A DNA stretch of 64,000 nucleotides from Brachionus rotundiformis (taxonomy: Eukaryota; Rotifera; Eurotatoria; Ploima; Brachionidae): the NCBI GenBank assembly GCA_016802295.1, contig JAESIW010000090.1, positions 932,144 to 996,143 on the forward strand, written 5' to 3'. The translations under genes were made by a program, and so were the position numbers. Position 1 is the stretch's first letter. Every line of letters starts with the position of its first letter. The notes under the pieces were generated by a model that worked only from the letters and a program-made list of their open reading frames with translations, made no database searches and was not told the origin of the DNA. Shown here in pieces: positions 1-8,741 of the stretch.

Positions 1-110
1 AAATTGAAATTTATTTTAAATTAATTTAAAAAGTTATGAAAAAATTTTGAAAAAATAAAAAATAGGAAAATTCATAAAGGGTTTATATTTATTAACACTA
101 TACGCACATG

Positions 111-164
111 ATTCTCTTCAATGCTTTTTTTACTGAATCAAGTATATTTAACATTAGGCTCGCA
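111..164 (+). repeat. Left copy of a 54-base direct repeat flanking the HExxH gene
   Basis: This stretch matches 1421-1474 in the same orientation at 47 of 54 positions. A second, more upstream match pairs 5-25 with about 1390-1410. The right-hand copy lies just 3' of the HExxH gene, so this left copy probably marks the 3' flank of a paralogue lying off the left edge, or the edge of a duplicated block. No terminal inverted repeats are visible that would make it a transposon end. Confidence 0.6.
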
Positions 165-320
165 AAAATAAAAAAATTGAACTAAGATCTAACTTCAGTA
201 TGTAAATAACATACTAACAGTTTCTCAAATAATTGCATAATCAATTTAGTTTTGATTATTTTTTATATTATTTTGAACATCCATAGACAATTTGTCTTTA
301 CAATCAAATCACAAGGCTAA

Positions 321-1349
321 GAAAATAAATTTCTACAAAAAAACTTTTATAGCTTTAAGAATTTTTTCGAAACCAGTTTTATCCAAAAAAGTCCGAGAAA
401 AATTCCGATTCAAAATTCAATAGAAAGTTTTTTATCTGAAAAAACCAAAGATGCCATAATAACCAACTTTTTTTTGAATAATAGTTTTTCAAGTGTTGAA
501 TTTTGGCCTTCGGTAGTAATTAACTTAATTGTTGTTATATTTGAGGAAGATAGTTCATCCAAAAATCATCTTGCCAGACTTAGTCTTCTCCTTCATTTGA
601 GCAAATCAAACTTAAATCAACAAGGATTTATTTATTTCCTAAATAATTTGTGCACTATTGAAGTTGTGTCTAATTTTGCAAATATCTCACCAAATTTATC
701 ATCAATAAAAAGCAAAATATTTCAGCGTGTTAAAAGAAGCATCCCTATTTTTGAAAGTATAACTGATATTGTTTTCAAAATTACTGGTATTAAAATAGAA
801 TCAAAAAATTTTGATGATATTGCTTTGGATTTTTTTAAATCTAAATATTATGATTTAAATGGTTTTGCTGGAATTAATCAAGTTTACACATGCATTGATC
901 GTATCCAAGAATTAATTTCAATATTGAACGAAACTGGTGCTAATGATGAGAAGAAACAAATTATTCTCGAATTATATTTAACACGACTTTTCATTCATGA
1001 ACTTACTCACGTGATGGTTCGTAAGGAATGCAAAAATTTTAACGCATCAAGTCCATTTTCAAAATTGGAAAAAAACTTACAATTTCCAATTATTGAATCT
1101 GGTTATTTGGCAGAAAAAAATTTATTTAATGAAAAAATTGACTGGCATCAATCCGTTAAAAGATTGCAAGAATTTTTAAATTACAACTATTTAAAAAAAT
1201 TTTATGAGAATTTAATGCAAACGTCAAAAACCAGATTGAATGAATTTTCAAAATTTGACATTTTAAAAGCAGGAGTATTGATTGATGATAATTCTCCAAA
1301 TCTTATGGCTATTGATTCCTCACATTCAGTATTTCCCTGTTTTGAATAA
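321..1349 (+). CDS. HExxH metalloprotease-like protein, 5' end missing
   Basis: The frame is open from a stop at 318-320 to the stop codon ending at 1349, but has no ATG in its first several hundred bases. The visible part is therefore a last or internal exon, with the start upstream, possibly outside the window. About 55 residues before the C-terminal half is a clear zinc-binding motif, His-Glu-Leu-Thr-His (near bases 996-1010). Roughly 30 residues later comes Glu-Ser-Gly-Tyr followed by Ala-Glu, a plausible third zinc ligand as in gluzincin-type proteases. No signal peptide, membrane segment or known domain name can be assigned. The protein is rich in Leu, Asn, Lys and Phe like its neighbours, so base composition does not suggest transfer. 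Direct repeats on both sides hint at a local tandem family. Seen: the motif and open frame. Inferred: protease activity. Confidence 0.55.
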   Translation, partial: ENKFLQKNFYSFKNFFETSFIQKSPRKIPIQNSIESFLSEKTKDAIITNFFLNNSFSSVEFWPSVVINLIVVIFEEDSSSKNHLARLSLLLHLSKSNLNQQGFIYFLNNLCTIEVVSNFANISPNLSSIKSKIFQRVKRSIPIFESITDIVFKITGIKIESKNFDDIALDFFKSKYYDLNGFAGINQVYTCIDRIQELISILNETGANDEKKQIILELYLTRLFIHELTHVMVRKECKNFNASSPFSKLEKNLQFPIIESGYLAEKNLFNEKIDWHQSVKRLQEFLNYNYLKKFYENLMQTSKTRLNEFSKFDILKAGVLIDDNSPNLMAIDSSHSVFPCFE

Positions 1350-1420
1350 CTGATTATTACCAAATTATTTTAAAAGAAGATTATTTTATTTGAATTTATT
1401 TTAAATTAATGCAATAAATA

Positions 1421-1474
1421 ATTCTCTTCAATGGTTTTTTAATTGAATCAAGTATCTTAAACATTTGGCTTGCA
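1421..1474 (+). repeat. Right copy of the 54-base direct repeat
   Basis: This is the partner of 111-164, about 87 percent identical, beginning 71 bases after the HExxH gene's stop codon. The rest of the spacer 1350-1877 is AT-rich, and I see no other element in it apart from the start of the SLC5 gene's 5' flank. Confidence 0.6.
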
Positions 1475-1877
1475 TTATCACCTTATATTTAATAGCGATT
1501 TTTAAATTTCTTTATATAAAGTTGCGATTTGATATTTACACAAAAAAATAAACATAGGTAAAAAAGATACAAGTAGCAAGTAGTATATTTATTTTAGCGT
1601 TTTTCTTTTCTAAAATTAAAAAATGTCATATATTATTCAATTGTAACTTGAATAGAATTTTTAAGGTCAAATAGATAAAATAAATTAAAACTAGAAATAT
1701 GTTTCATTTTTATTTAGATAAATTTCTTAAAAAGCTGTAATTTTTAAACATCTTACCTTAAATTATTCAAAAATGGAATTTAAATTGTCTTAAATTTTTT
1801 AAAAATTATTTTAGTTTTTATCATAAAAACTATTTAAAAGTTTTAAATAAATTATCTTACTCTTTTCTTTTTAGAAA

Positions 1878-4131
1878 ATGTCTAATCGAGTTAATTTTTC
1901 ATTTATTGATTACAGTGTATTTGGATTAATGCTCGGAATTAGTGCATTAATAGGTTTATTTTATGGCTTAAAAGATCGAAAAATTAGTTCAATAGATGAG
2001 TTTTTATTGGGTGGACGAAAATTACAAATATTTCCGGTAGCTATGTCTATCTTGGCGAGTTTTACTTCAGCAATTTCAATATTAGGATTTTCTCAAGAAA
2101 TGTACAGATATGGAACAATGTACTGGCTTATTGGAATATCTTATTTCTTAACTCAACCATTTGCTGCACACGTGTTTGTTCCTATATTTCATAACTTAAA
2201 ATTAACCAGTGCTTATGAGGTTAAGTATATTAAAAATTAAAAAAAAATTATTTTGAATTTATTAAAGTATCTGCAACTCAGATTCAACAATAAAGTTCGA
2301 ATATTAGCATCTTTTATTTTTTGTCTACAAACTATCCTTTATATGTCTATAGTTTTGTATACACCATCAGTCGCAATTCAACAGGTATTAGGTATACCAT
2401 TATGGATATCAGTTCTTATTAGTGGAGCTGTCTGTACTTTGTATACATCCATAGGAGGGATAAAGGCAATAAAGTTATTTAAAATTTTTGTAAAAATATA
2501 AAATGACTTTCTATTTCAGGCTGTAATATGGACTGACACGTATAACCATCTATAAATAATTAATTAATTTTGTTTATTTTTATTACTATAGATTTCAAGT
2601 TTTAATTATGTTTTCAGGTAATTTGAAAGAAAAATATTTTCAAAATAAATTTTTAAAAAATTTTTAAAAGGACTTTTTGCAGTTATAATAAAAGGAGTTA
2701 CAGATGTTGGTGGTATTTTTGAAGTTTGGCGTAGAGTATTTGAATCTGATAGAATTGATTTTTTTAAGTATTGTTTTTTTAAGTTTTTTTTGCCATTATC
2801 TTATTTTGAATCTAATTCATGATAACAATTTTATTTAATTTTCTTATTAATATTTTAAGTTATTCTTGATAAAAATAATTTTTATTATACCTAAATTAAT
2901 AGATACTAACTAATTAATAATTATACTAATTAATATTATTTTTTAAGTTTTGATCCAAATCCTTTGGTTCGCCATACTTTTTGGAGCTTAATAATAGGTG
3001 GCTTTTTTACTTCATTAACTGTCTATGGCAGTAATCAAGCAACTATACAAAGATATCTGTCAATGAGAACGATAAAAAAAGCACAAACGTAACTAATAAT
3101 TAGTTATTTAAATATTAATTAATTAATTTTTTCTTTCTAGAGCACTTTACTTAAATTTAATTGGAACTTTTCTAATTTTAACAATTAGCTGTATTACTGG
3201 TTTAGTTGCTTTTGCGATTTATTTTGACTGTGATTTACTCGCCTCAAAAAAAATTAGCAAAGGTGAACAGATATTACCTTATCTTGTAATGGATATACTG
3301 GGACAACTATCTGGCGTACCAGGATTATTCGTAGCATGTTTATACAGTGCTTCCTTAAGTACAGTTTCATCTGGTCTAAATTCTCTAGCAGCTGTCTGTT
3401 TAAAAGATATATTACAGCCATTTTTTAAAAATAGTTCTTTTTTTCACTCGAAAGCTACCTTAATTTCTAAAACAATTGCAGCTTTTTTTGGTATTATTAC
3501 TGTTGGAATCGCATATCTTTGCCAATATTTAAGTACAACAGTTTTGCAAATTTCTTTGTCAATATTCGGAATTCTAGGAGGTCCATTATTAGGCGTAATT
3601 TCGCTGGGAATGTTTTGTAGATTTGCCAATTCGTATGGAGCTTTTAGTGCACTTACTATAAGTACAATTTTGAATTTATGGATTGGTATTGGAGCTGTTC
3701 TATACAATCAACCACCGATTTCAAAGCCAGTGAGTGTTAAAAGTTGTGAAAATATGCTAAATATTCATTCAAATACAACTTATACAAATAGAAATTATAA
3801 TGAAAATTTTAAGTAATTTTAAGTAATTTTATTCAGCATTTTCCTAATATTAATACTTTAAAAAAGCTTTACAAGTATTTATGGCTTGTCTTATCTTTGG
3901 TATGCCCCATTGTCAGTTATAATATCCTTTTTTGTTGGAATAATAATGAGTTTGATGACTGGTTCAAATTTTAATCAAAAAAAAGATGAAAAACTCTACT
4001 TTCAATGGGAAAAACTTTTATTTTGGAATAAAGAAAAAAAAAAAATTAAAGAATTTCAAGGAAAAGTTAATTCGGGTATCGATTTAAGCAATGATTTAAT
4101 TGAAAAAAGGACTGAAGTAACAAGATTTTGA
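1878..4131 (+). CDS. SLC5-family sodium-coupled solute transporter (monocarboxylate/multivitamin type)
   Basis: Predicted Na+-driven symporter of the plasma membrane. Exons: 1878-2219, 2268-2465, 2520-2539, 2592-2617, 2671-2767, 2948-3088, 3141-3812 and 3876-4131. They join into one frame of 583 aa, the usual SLC5 size. The start is the first ATG. Family hallmarks seen in order are an N-terminal Asp-Glu-Phe-Leu-Leu-Gly-Gly-Arg, then [25 protein letters not shown] and [10 protein letters not shown]. About a dozen hydrophobic segments fit the 13-TM fold. The closest relatives by memory are SLC5A5/6/8/12-like transporters, and the substrate (monocarboxylates, biotin/pantothenate or iodide) cannot be decided. 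Two exons are only 20 and 26 bases long. Intron 2 appears to use a GC donor (AAAG|GCAATA), because no GT fits the conserved junction. The exon 7 donor is ambiguous between two closely spaced GT sites. Confidence 0.88.
2466..2519 (+). other. Probable GC-AG intron in the SLC5 gene
   Basis: The conserved Gly-Gly-Ile-Lys-Ala-Val-Ile-Trp-Thr-Asp reads through only if the intron starts with GC after AAAG and ends at TTTCAG. The flanking donor sequence AG|GCAA resembles the known GC-donor consensus. All other introns in this gene use GT. Confidence 0.65.
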
Positions 4132-4414
4132 TTTTTGATGAATTCTTTTTATTAAATGCTAAATTTTCTTAAAATAAAAGTCTAATTAAAAATCTTTATT
4201 CAAATTTTAAAAATATATTAAGTTCAAAATTATTCATTCATTACTTGAAAAGATTCATTTAATAATAGGACACAAAAAAAGACAGATCTATACTTTGAAA
4301 AAATTAAATTGCAGTTTTTTTATTGTATATATACACGTGTAATAAATGTAAAAAATGTTTAATGTCTTTTTATCAAACAAATTTTAACTAAACAAAATTT
4401 AAAAAAATTCAAAA

Positions 4415-6068
4415 ATGGCCCTAGTTTGTGCATGTAAATTTATTTGATTGAAAAAAACTTAAGTTATTGATTTTTTTAAAGTGAGCAATGAAGTTCCAGA
4501 GCAACCAGTAATATCTCAAGTATCTGGTCATATATTTGAAAAACGATTAGTACTAAAATATATTGATGAGAATGGTACAGATCCAATTACCAATGAAGCT
4601 TTATCACCAGAACAACTTGTTGAAATAAAAAGTAATTTACCCAAAAATTATCTGCAATGGTTTTAATGTAATTGTATCCGATAAAAAAGCAAACCCTCTA
4701 GTAAAACCAAAGCCTCCATCGGCCACAAGCATACCAGCTTTGTTGAAATTTTTACAAGACGAATGGGATGCAGTAATGCTGCACAGTTTTACACTAAGGC
4801 AACAATTGCAGACTGCTAGACAAGAACTTTCTCACGCTCTATATCAACATGATGCTGCTTGTCGGGTAATTGCAAGACTAAACAAAGAAGTAAATGCAGC
4901 AAGAGAAGCATTAGCTACTTTAAAACCACATGCTGCTGTAAATAATATTGTTCCACAAACCATGTATGCCTCTGAAACAAGTGGTGAAACTCGGCTTGCA
5001 ATTGAAGAAGGCATTTCTGATGAAGTGTCCCAGAAATTACAGGAAAAATCAGCAACTTTAACCCAAATGAGAAAACAAAAAGGCAAAAAAATTCCTGAAG
5101 ACTTAGTTACTCCTGATGAAATTAAAAACTTGCATGTCATAGGATCTCATACAGGTTTACATAGTGCGAGTATTACTGGAATTACAGCATTAGACATAAA
5201 ACTGAATGATTCAAGTCGTATTCTAACGGGTGGAAATGATAAAACTGCTGTAGTTTTTGATAATACCAAAGAACAGATTGTTGCTACACTAAAAGGACAT
5301 ACAAAAAAGATAACTCAAGTGATATATCATCCTGAAGAGGAAACTTGTATTACTGCAAGTGCTGATTCAACAATAAGAATTTGGTCCGTTCCAGTGTCAC
5401 AACAAGTTCAGTTTTTAAAAATTCATGAATCTTCTGTTACCGGCATATCTCTTCATCCATTAGGAGACTATTTGTTATCATGTTCAGCCGATGAACATTG
5501 GGCTTTTTCTGATATTAGAACTGGAAAGATGCTTTTAAAAGTATCATCAGCTGCAAGCGCTCCAAGTGCAGAGGGAGAACCACAATTAACCGGAGGTAAT
5601 TCAGTTCCTCTAACTTGTGCTAAATTTCATCCTGATGGTTTGATTTTTGCCACCGGAACAGCTGAATCAGAGATTAAAATTTGGGATTTAAAGACTAAAT
5701 CAAATTTAGCCAATTTTCCCGGTCATTCAGGTTATATTACCAGTTTAGCGTTCTCTGAAAATGGATATTATTTGGCTACTGCAGCTGAAGATTCTGTAAT
5801 AAAATTGTGGGATTTACGAAAATTAAAAAATTTCAAGACTATAGAACTGGAAAATAAATATGAAATAAGAGATTTAGTTTTTGACTATAGTGGTAATTAT
5901 CTAGCATGTGCTGGATCTGATTTAAGAGTTTATCAAGTCAAACAATGGGAAATATTAAAAGTATTACAAGAACACACCGGATTAGTTACGGGAGTACGAT
6001 TTGGATCTAATGCCAAGACACTAGTTTCTGCATCTCTTGATAAATCAGTCAAAATATACTCTATTTAA
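4415..6068 (+). CDS. PRPF19: Pre-mRNA-processing factor 19 (Prp19 U-box ubiquitin ligase)
   Basis: Core of the Prp19/NineTeen complex, needed for spliceosome activation and acting as an E3 ubiquitin ligase in the nucleus. Exons are 4415-4433, 4482-4631 and 4690-6068, joined in one frame of 515 aa, close to the usual 500-505. Exon 1 encodes only Met-Ala-Leu-Val-Cys-Ala plus one base, the conserved N-terminus. The U-box follows (about residues 1-65), then the near-invariant coiled-coil segment with [11 protein letters not shown], then seven WD40 repeats from about residue 220 to the end with repeated Trp-Asp/Ile-Trp signatures. The two introns are 48 and 58 bases. Downstream, 6069-6501 holds only AT-rich 3' flank shared with the convergent LicD-like gene. 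Identification is secure. Confidence 0.97.
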
Positions 6069-6501
6069 AACTATTCTTACAAAAAAAATAAATAGCAATA
6101 TGTAAAATAACTTTAAATTTTTATTAAATCTTGTAGAAATATAGAATTAACATAGATTCAACTTCAGCAAAATTTTAAATAAAAACTTTTCTCGGTAAAT
6201 TTTATGTTTAGTCTATATATAGTTAAATCCAGGTGAACTTTTTTAATATAACAGTAATAAATACACTTGAGATTTATGTAATATTAAATATTAAATTGTG
6301 TTAAAGCAATTAAGTAACATCAATTAATTATAGATGATCTATTAATTTTTCAAATCAAAAATTATCAAATTTCTCTTTCTTAATATTTTAGTTTTTTTTT
6401 AGACTGGAGAATATTTTGAAAAACTTTTTATTTGTTATATTTTATTAAAAAAATTATATTAGATAAAAAAATTGAACTTAAGAGTAAATGATACTGATTT
6501 A

Positions 6502-7203
6502 TTAAAAGCATCCTTTTGGCTTTACTTCTTTCCACCAGTTTTCTGGATACAGATATTTTTGTATTTCGTATTCTTGGTGCGGTGCTGGTATTTCCATATT
6601 ATTAAACTTAATCTTTGGTAAATCTTTGTCTACCAATTGATAAGGAAAATTTTGATAATTTAAATATAAATGAGGAAATAATCGCTTTTCCCAACCAACT
6701 CTTTCTACATGATTTCCTACTTTTTCAAATATGGTTATTTCGGCAGAAACTATTTTGTAGTTAACTACATATTTTCCTCGTCTAGAATTATAGTAATAAT
6801 TTAAATCGGCTTGCTTAAAAGCTTGATACAATGCTTGATCGTTAACAGTAGCAATTTGATGATAAATTACACAAAAATCCAGATTTCGATCCCACGGAAG
6901 TGTCTTTTCAAATTTTAAGGCACCCCAAAGACTTCCATAACAAAGAAAATAGGAAATTCCCAATTTTTCAAACATTTGAGATATTTTCCTAGTCAATTCT
7001 TCGAATAGTCTCATAGTATAATCATCATGCTCGCAAGTAAATTCTTTAAAATAAATGTTCGGATGTTTATACCACTCTTCGTCGTCATCTAATGAGTTTC
7101 CAATAAATTGAGAAAAGAATACAATAAAAAATATGATAGCTAAAATTAAGACTAGTTTGCGGTTTAACCGACGAGGTATGTTATATCCAAAAATACGAGC
7201 CAT
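6502..7203 (-). CDS. LicD/fukutin-family type II membrane protein
   Basis: Single-exon gene of 233 aa. Residues about 17-35 form one hydrophobic segment after a short basic tail, which predicts a type II Golgi/ER anchor with a lumenal domain. The lumenal part contains Gly-Ile-Ser-Tyr-Phe-Leu-Cys-Tyr-Gly-Ser-Leu-Trp-Gly-Ala-Leu, then Pro-Trp-Asp-Arg-Asn-Leu-Asp-Phe. This is the LicD/FKTN nucleotidyltransferase signature, with two Asp that normally bind metal and nucleotide. Family members transfer phospho-sugars or phospho-alditols (fukutin, FKRP) or phosphocholine (bacterial LicD). The protein is short for fukutin/FKRP and lacks their large N-terminal region, so it is a minimal LicD-domain protein whose acceptor is unknown. 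It converges with PRPF19. It could also belong to the uncharacterised invertebrate LicD-like proteins expanded in many lophotrochozoans. Confidence 0.75.
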   Translation of the reverse strand: MARIFGYNIPRRLNRKLVLILAIIFFIVFFSQFIGNSLDDDEEWYKHPNIYFKEFTCEHDDYTMRLFEELTRKISQMFEKLGISYFLCYGSLWGALKFEKTLPWDRNLDFCVIYHQIATVNDQALYQAFKQADLNYYYNSRRGKYVVNYKIVSAEITIFEKVGNHVERVGWEKRLFPHLYLNYQNFPYQLVDKDLPKIKFNNMEIPAPHQEYEIQKYLYPENWWKEVKPKGCF

Positions 7204-7654
7204 TTTCTAAAATCTTCATTTAACTATGGTTCATAATAAATCGACATAAAATTATCATAGAAATTTACTAAAAGTAAAAATAATTAATTTTTTCATTTCA
7301 AAATTAATGTATACTGCATTAAATAAATATTTCAAAATTTTAATTTCTTTAGTTATATATTTTTAGAAAAAATTTTACCATAAAATAAAATATTGATAAT
7401 TAAGAAATAATCTTTCAATTCAAATATTATTCTTTTTAATTCTTTTAAATTTTAACTTGATAGATTCAATATTTAAAAAAAAGTCTTAAATAGGTCAAAA
7501 AATTTAATTTACTTCTTGAAAAAGTTGACATTTCTTTTATTTAGTGATAAGTGAATCTCTTATTTTTAAAATCTAAAATAAAATTAAAATTCATAGCATT
7601 TGATTTTTATAAAATAATTATTTATATTCGAAAAATATATTTTACTAGAGTCTT

Positions 7655-7680
7655 AATCGAGTAAAATATTTTACTCGATT
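7655..7680. repeat. 26-base perfect palindrome
   Basis: AATCGAGTAAAAT is followed immediately by its exact reverse complement, giving a perfect 13+13 palindrome with no spacer. It lies in the 7204-8741 spacer, which otherwise contains an AAT microsatellite (8086-8103), an RRM-like relic (8216-8416) and the POLR1B 3' flank. Function unknown. It could be a cruciform-prone site, a dimeric protein site, or the remains of a very short foldback element. Confidence 0.6.
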
Positions 7681-8085
7681 TTTAGGATAAAATCAAACAT
7701 ATTTGCCAAATAATGTAACAAAATATTTTAATCTTTAAAATCTACTTTATATGACATTAATAATTTATTAAATCACTGTAAAAAGAGATTTAAAGTATTA
7801 ATACTACAATTGTAAAAAATAAGACTATAAAAATATAAAAATAAAAGAAATGGCACTTGAATAACCTAAATGGTCATATTAAATAAATATAAACACTAAA
7901 ATTTTTATATTTTTATAATTTTTAAATTTTTTTTTTTGAGTTGATATAATTAAAAATCAACAAATGTAAAAATGAGGTTTTGGACCATGTTAATTTAGCT
8001 TCTATATCAATTACCTTTAAAATTGTATCATAAGGATTCACCCAAAATTAATTGACTCACAATATTTTAAATTTCATATTTAAAG

Positions 8086-8103
8086 ATAATAATAATAATA
8101 ATA
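8086..8103. repeat. AAT trinucleotide microsatellite
   Basis: Six AAT units. Read on the minus strand it gives a run of Tyr codons in an otherwise unsupported frame. Confidence 0.8.
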
Positions 8104-8215
8104 CATGCTACAGCAAGCAAGCTTGCAGAGGCGACTTTCTAGGAGGTCGCCTATGGTAGTATTTAAGTTATTTGTAACTAATCGAGAAATTTGAAGTGTC
8201 CGAACAAAAGTGTGA

Positions 8216-8416
8216 CAATTTGCGTATGTAGAATACTCGATTGTGTCATCGAGGAATACTAATGTGCCAATTAACGCAGCTGAAATTACTGTTTTAGAAG
8301 TTAATAGTGAAATCGCTTCAAGGTTTGATGACAAAATGAGTCTAACCGATAGTTTTATTATCGTTAAAGGACCAACTTCAAAAGAGTATTTTAGAAATGT
8401 TGATAGTATTGTTTGA
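8216..8416 (+). pseudogene. RRM-domain relic
   Basis: A 66-codon open stretch on the plus strand starts right after an in-frame stop and ends at TGA 8414-8416. Near its start it encodes Gln-Phe-Ala-Tyr-Val-Glu-Tyr-Ser, a good match to the RNP1 motif of RNA-recognition motifs. About 45 codons later Ser-Phe-Ile-Ile-Val-Lys-Gly-Pro resembles an RRM RNP2 strand, as would occur in tandem RRM proteins such as nucleolin. Upstream, another frame contains Val-Thr-Asn-Arg-Glu-Ile interrupted by stops. Base composition is less AT-rich than the surroundings. No start codon or intact domain is present, so a decayed (possibly processed) copy is most likely. An unrecognised exon is the alternative. Confidence 0.35.
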
Positions 8417-8672
8417 GCTTTGATATTTGATAATCATTATTCATTTTAAAAACATTTTATTTAAAACATAAAAATTGTGTTGTTATCAAATCAAAAACCG
8501 TAGTATTAACCATAAAAATATTTAATGTTTTTCAATTTTAAATTGAGAAAAAAAATTTAAGTTTTGTAATTGCAGCTAAAAATTATTTATTTTTTTCAAA
8601 AACTATAATTAAAACAAATAAAAAATGAAATTTAATTAATCTTATAAGGTCAGGTTAAATTATTAAATTATG

Positions 8673-8692
8673 AAGGCGATTTTATTCGCCTT
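8673..8692 (-). terminator. Hairpin presenting the POLR1B poly(A) signal
   Basis: About 50 bases 3' of the POLR1B stop, the transcribed (minus) strand reads AAGGCGA-ATAAAA-TCGCCTT. This is a 7-bp perfect stem whose loop, plus one stem base, carries AATAAA. It is probably the POLR1B polyadenylation signal. The GC-rich stem stands out against the AT background. It resembles a bacterial intrinsic terminator only by chance of shape. Confidence 0.5.
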
Positions 8693-8741
8693 TTTAATTT
8701 TTGATAAAATTTTCTTTTACTAATTTATTTTTATTTGAAAT

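Noticed and set aside
8080..8334. 84-codon minus-strand frame
   Set aside because: It ends in a Tyr run from the AAT microsatellite and has no domain. The opposite strand carries the more convincing RRM-like relic.
8673..8692. Bacterial rho-independent terminator
   Set aside because: The stem followed by T-rich sequence looks like one, but all genes around are eukaryotic and the loop carries AATAAA in the POLR1B sense.
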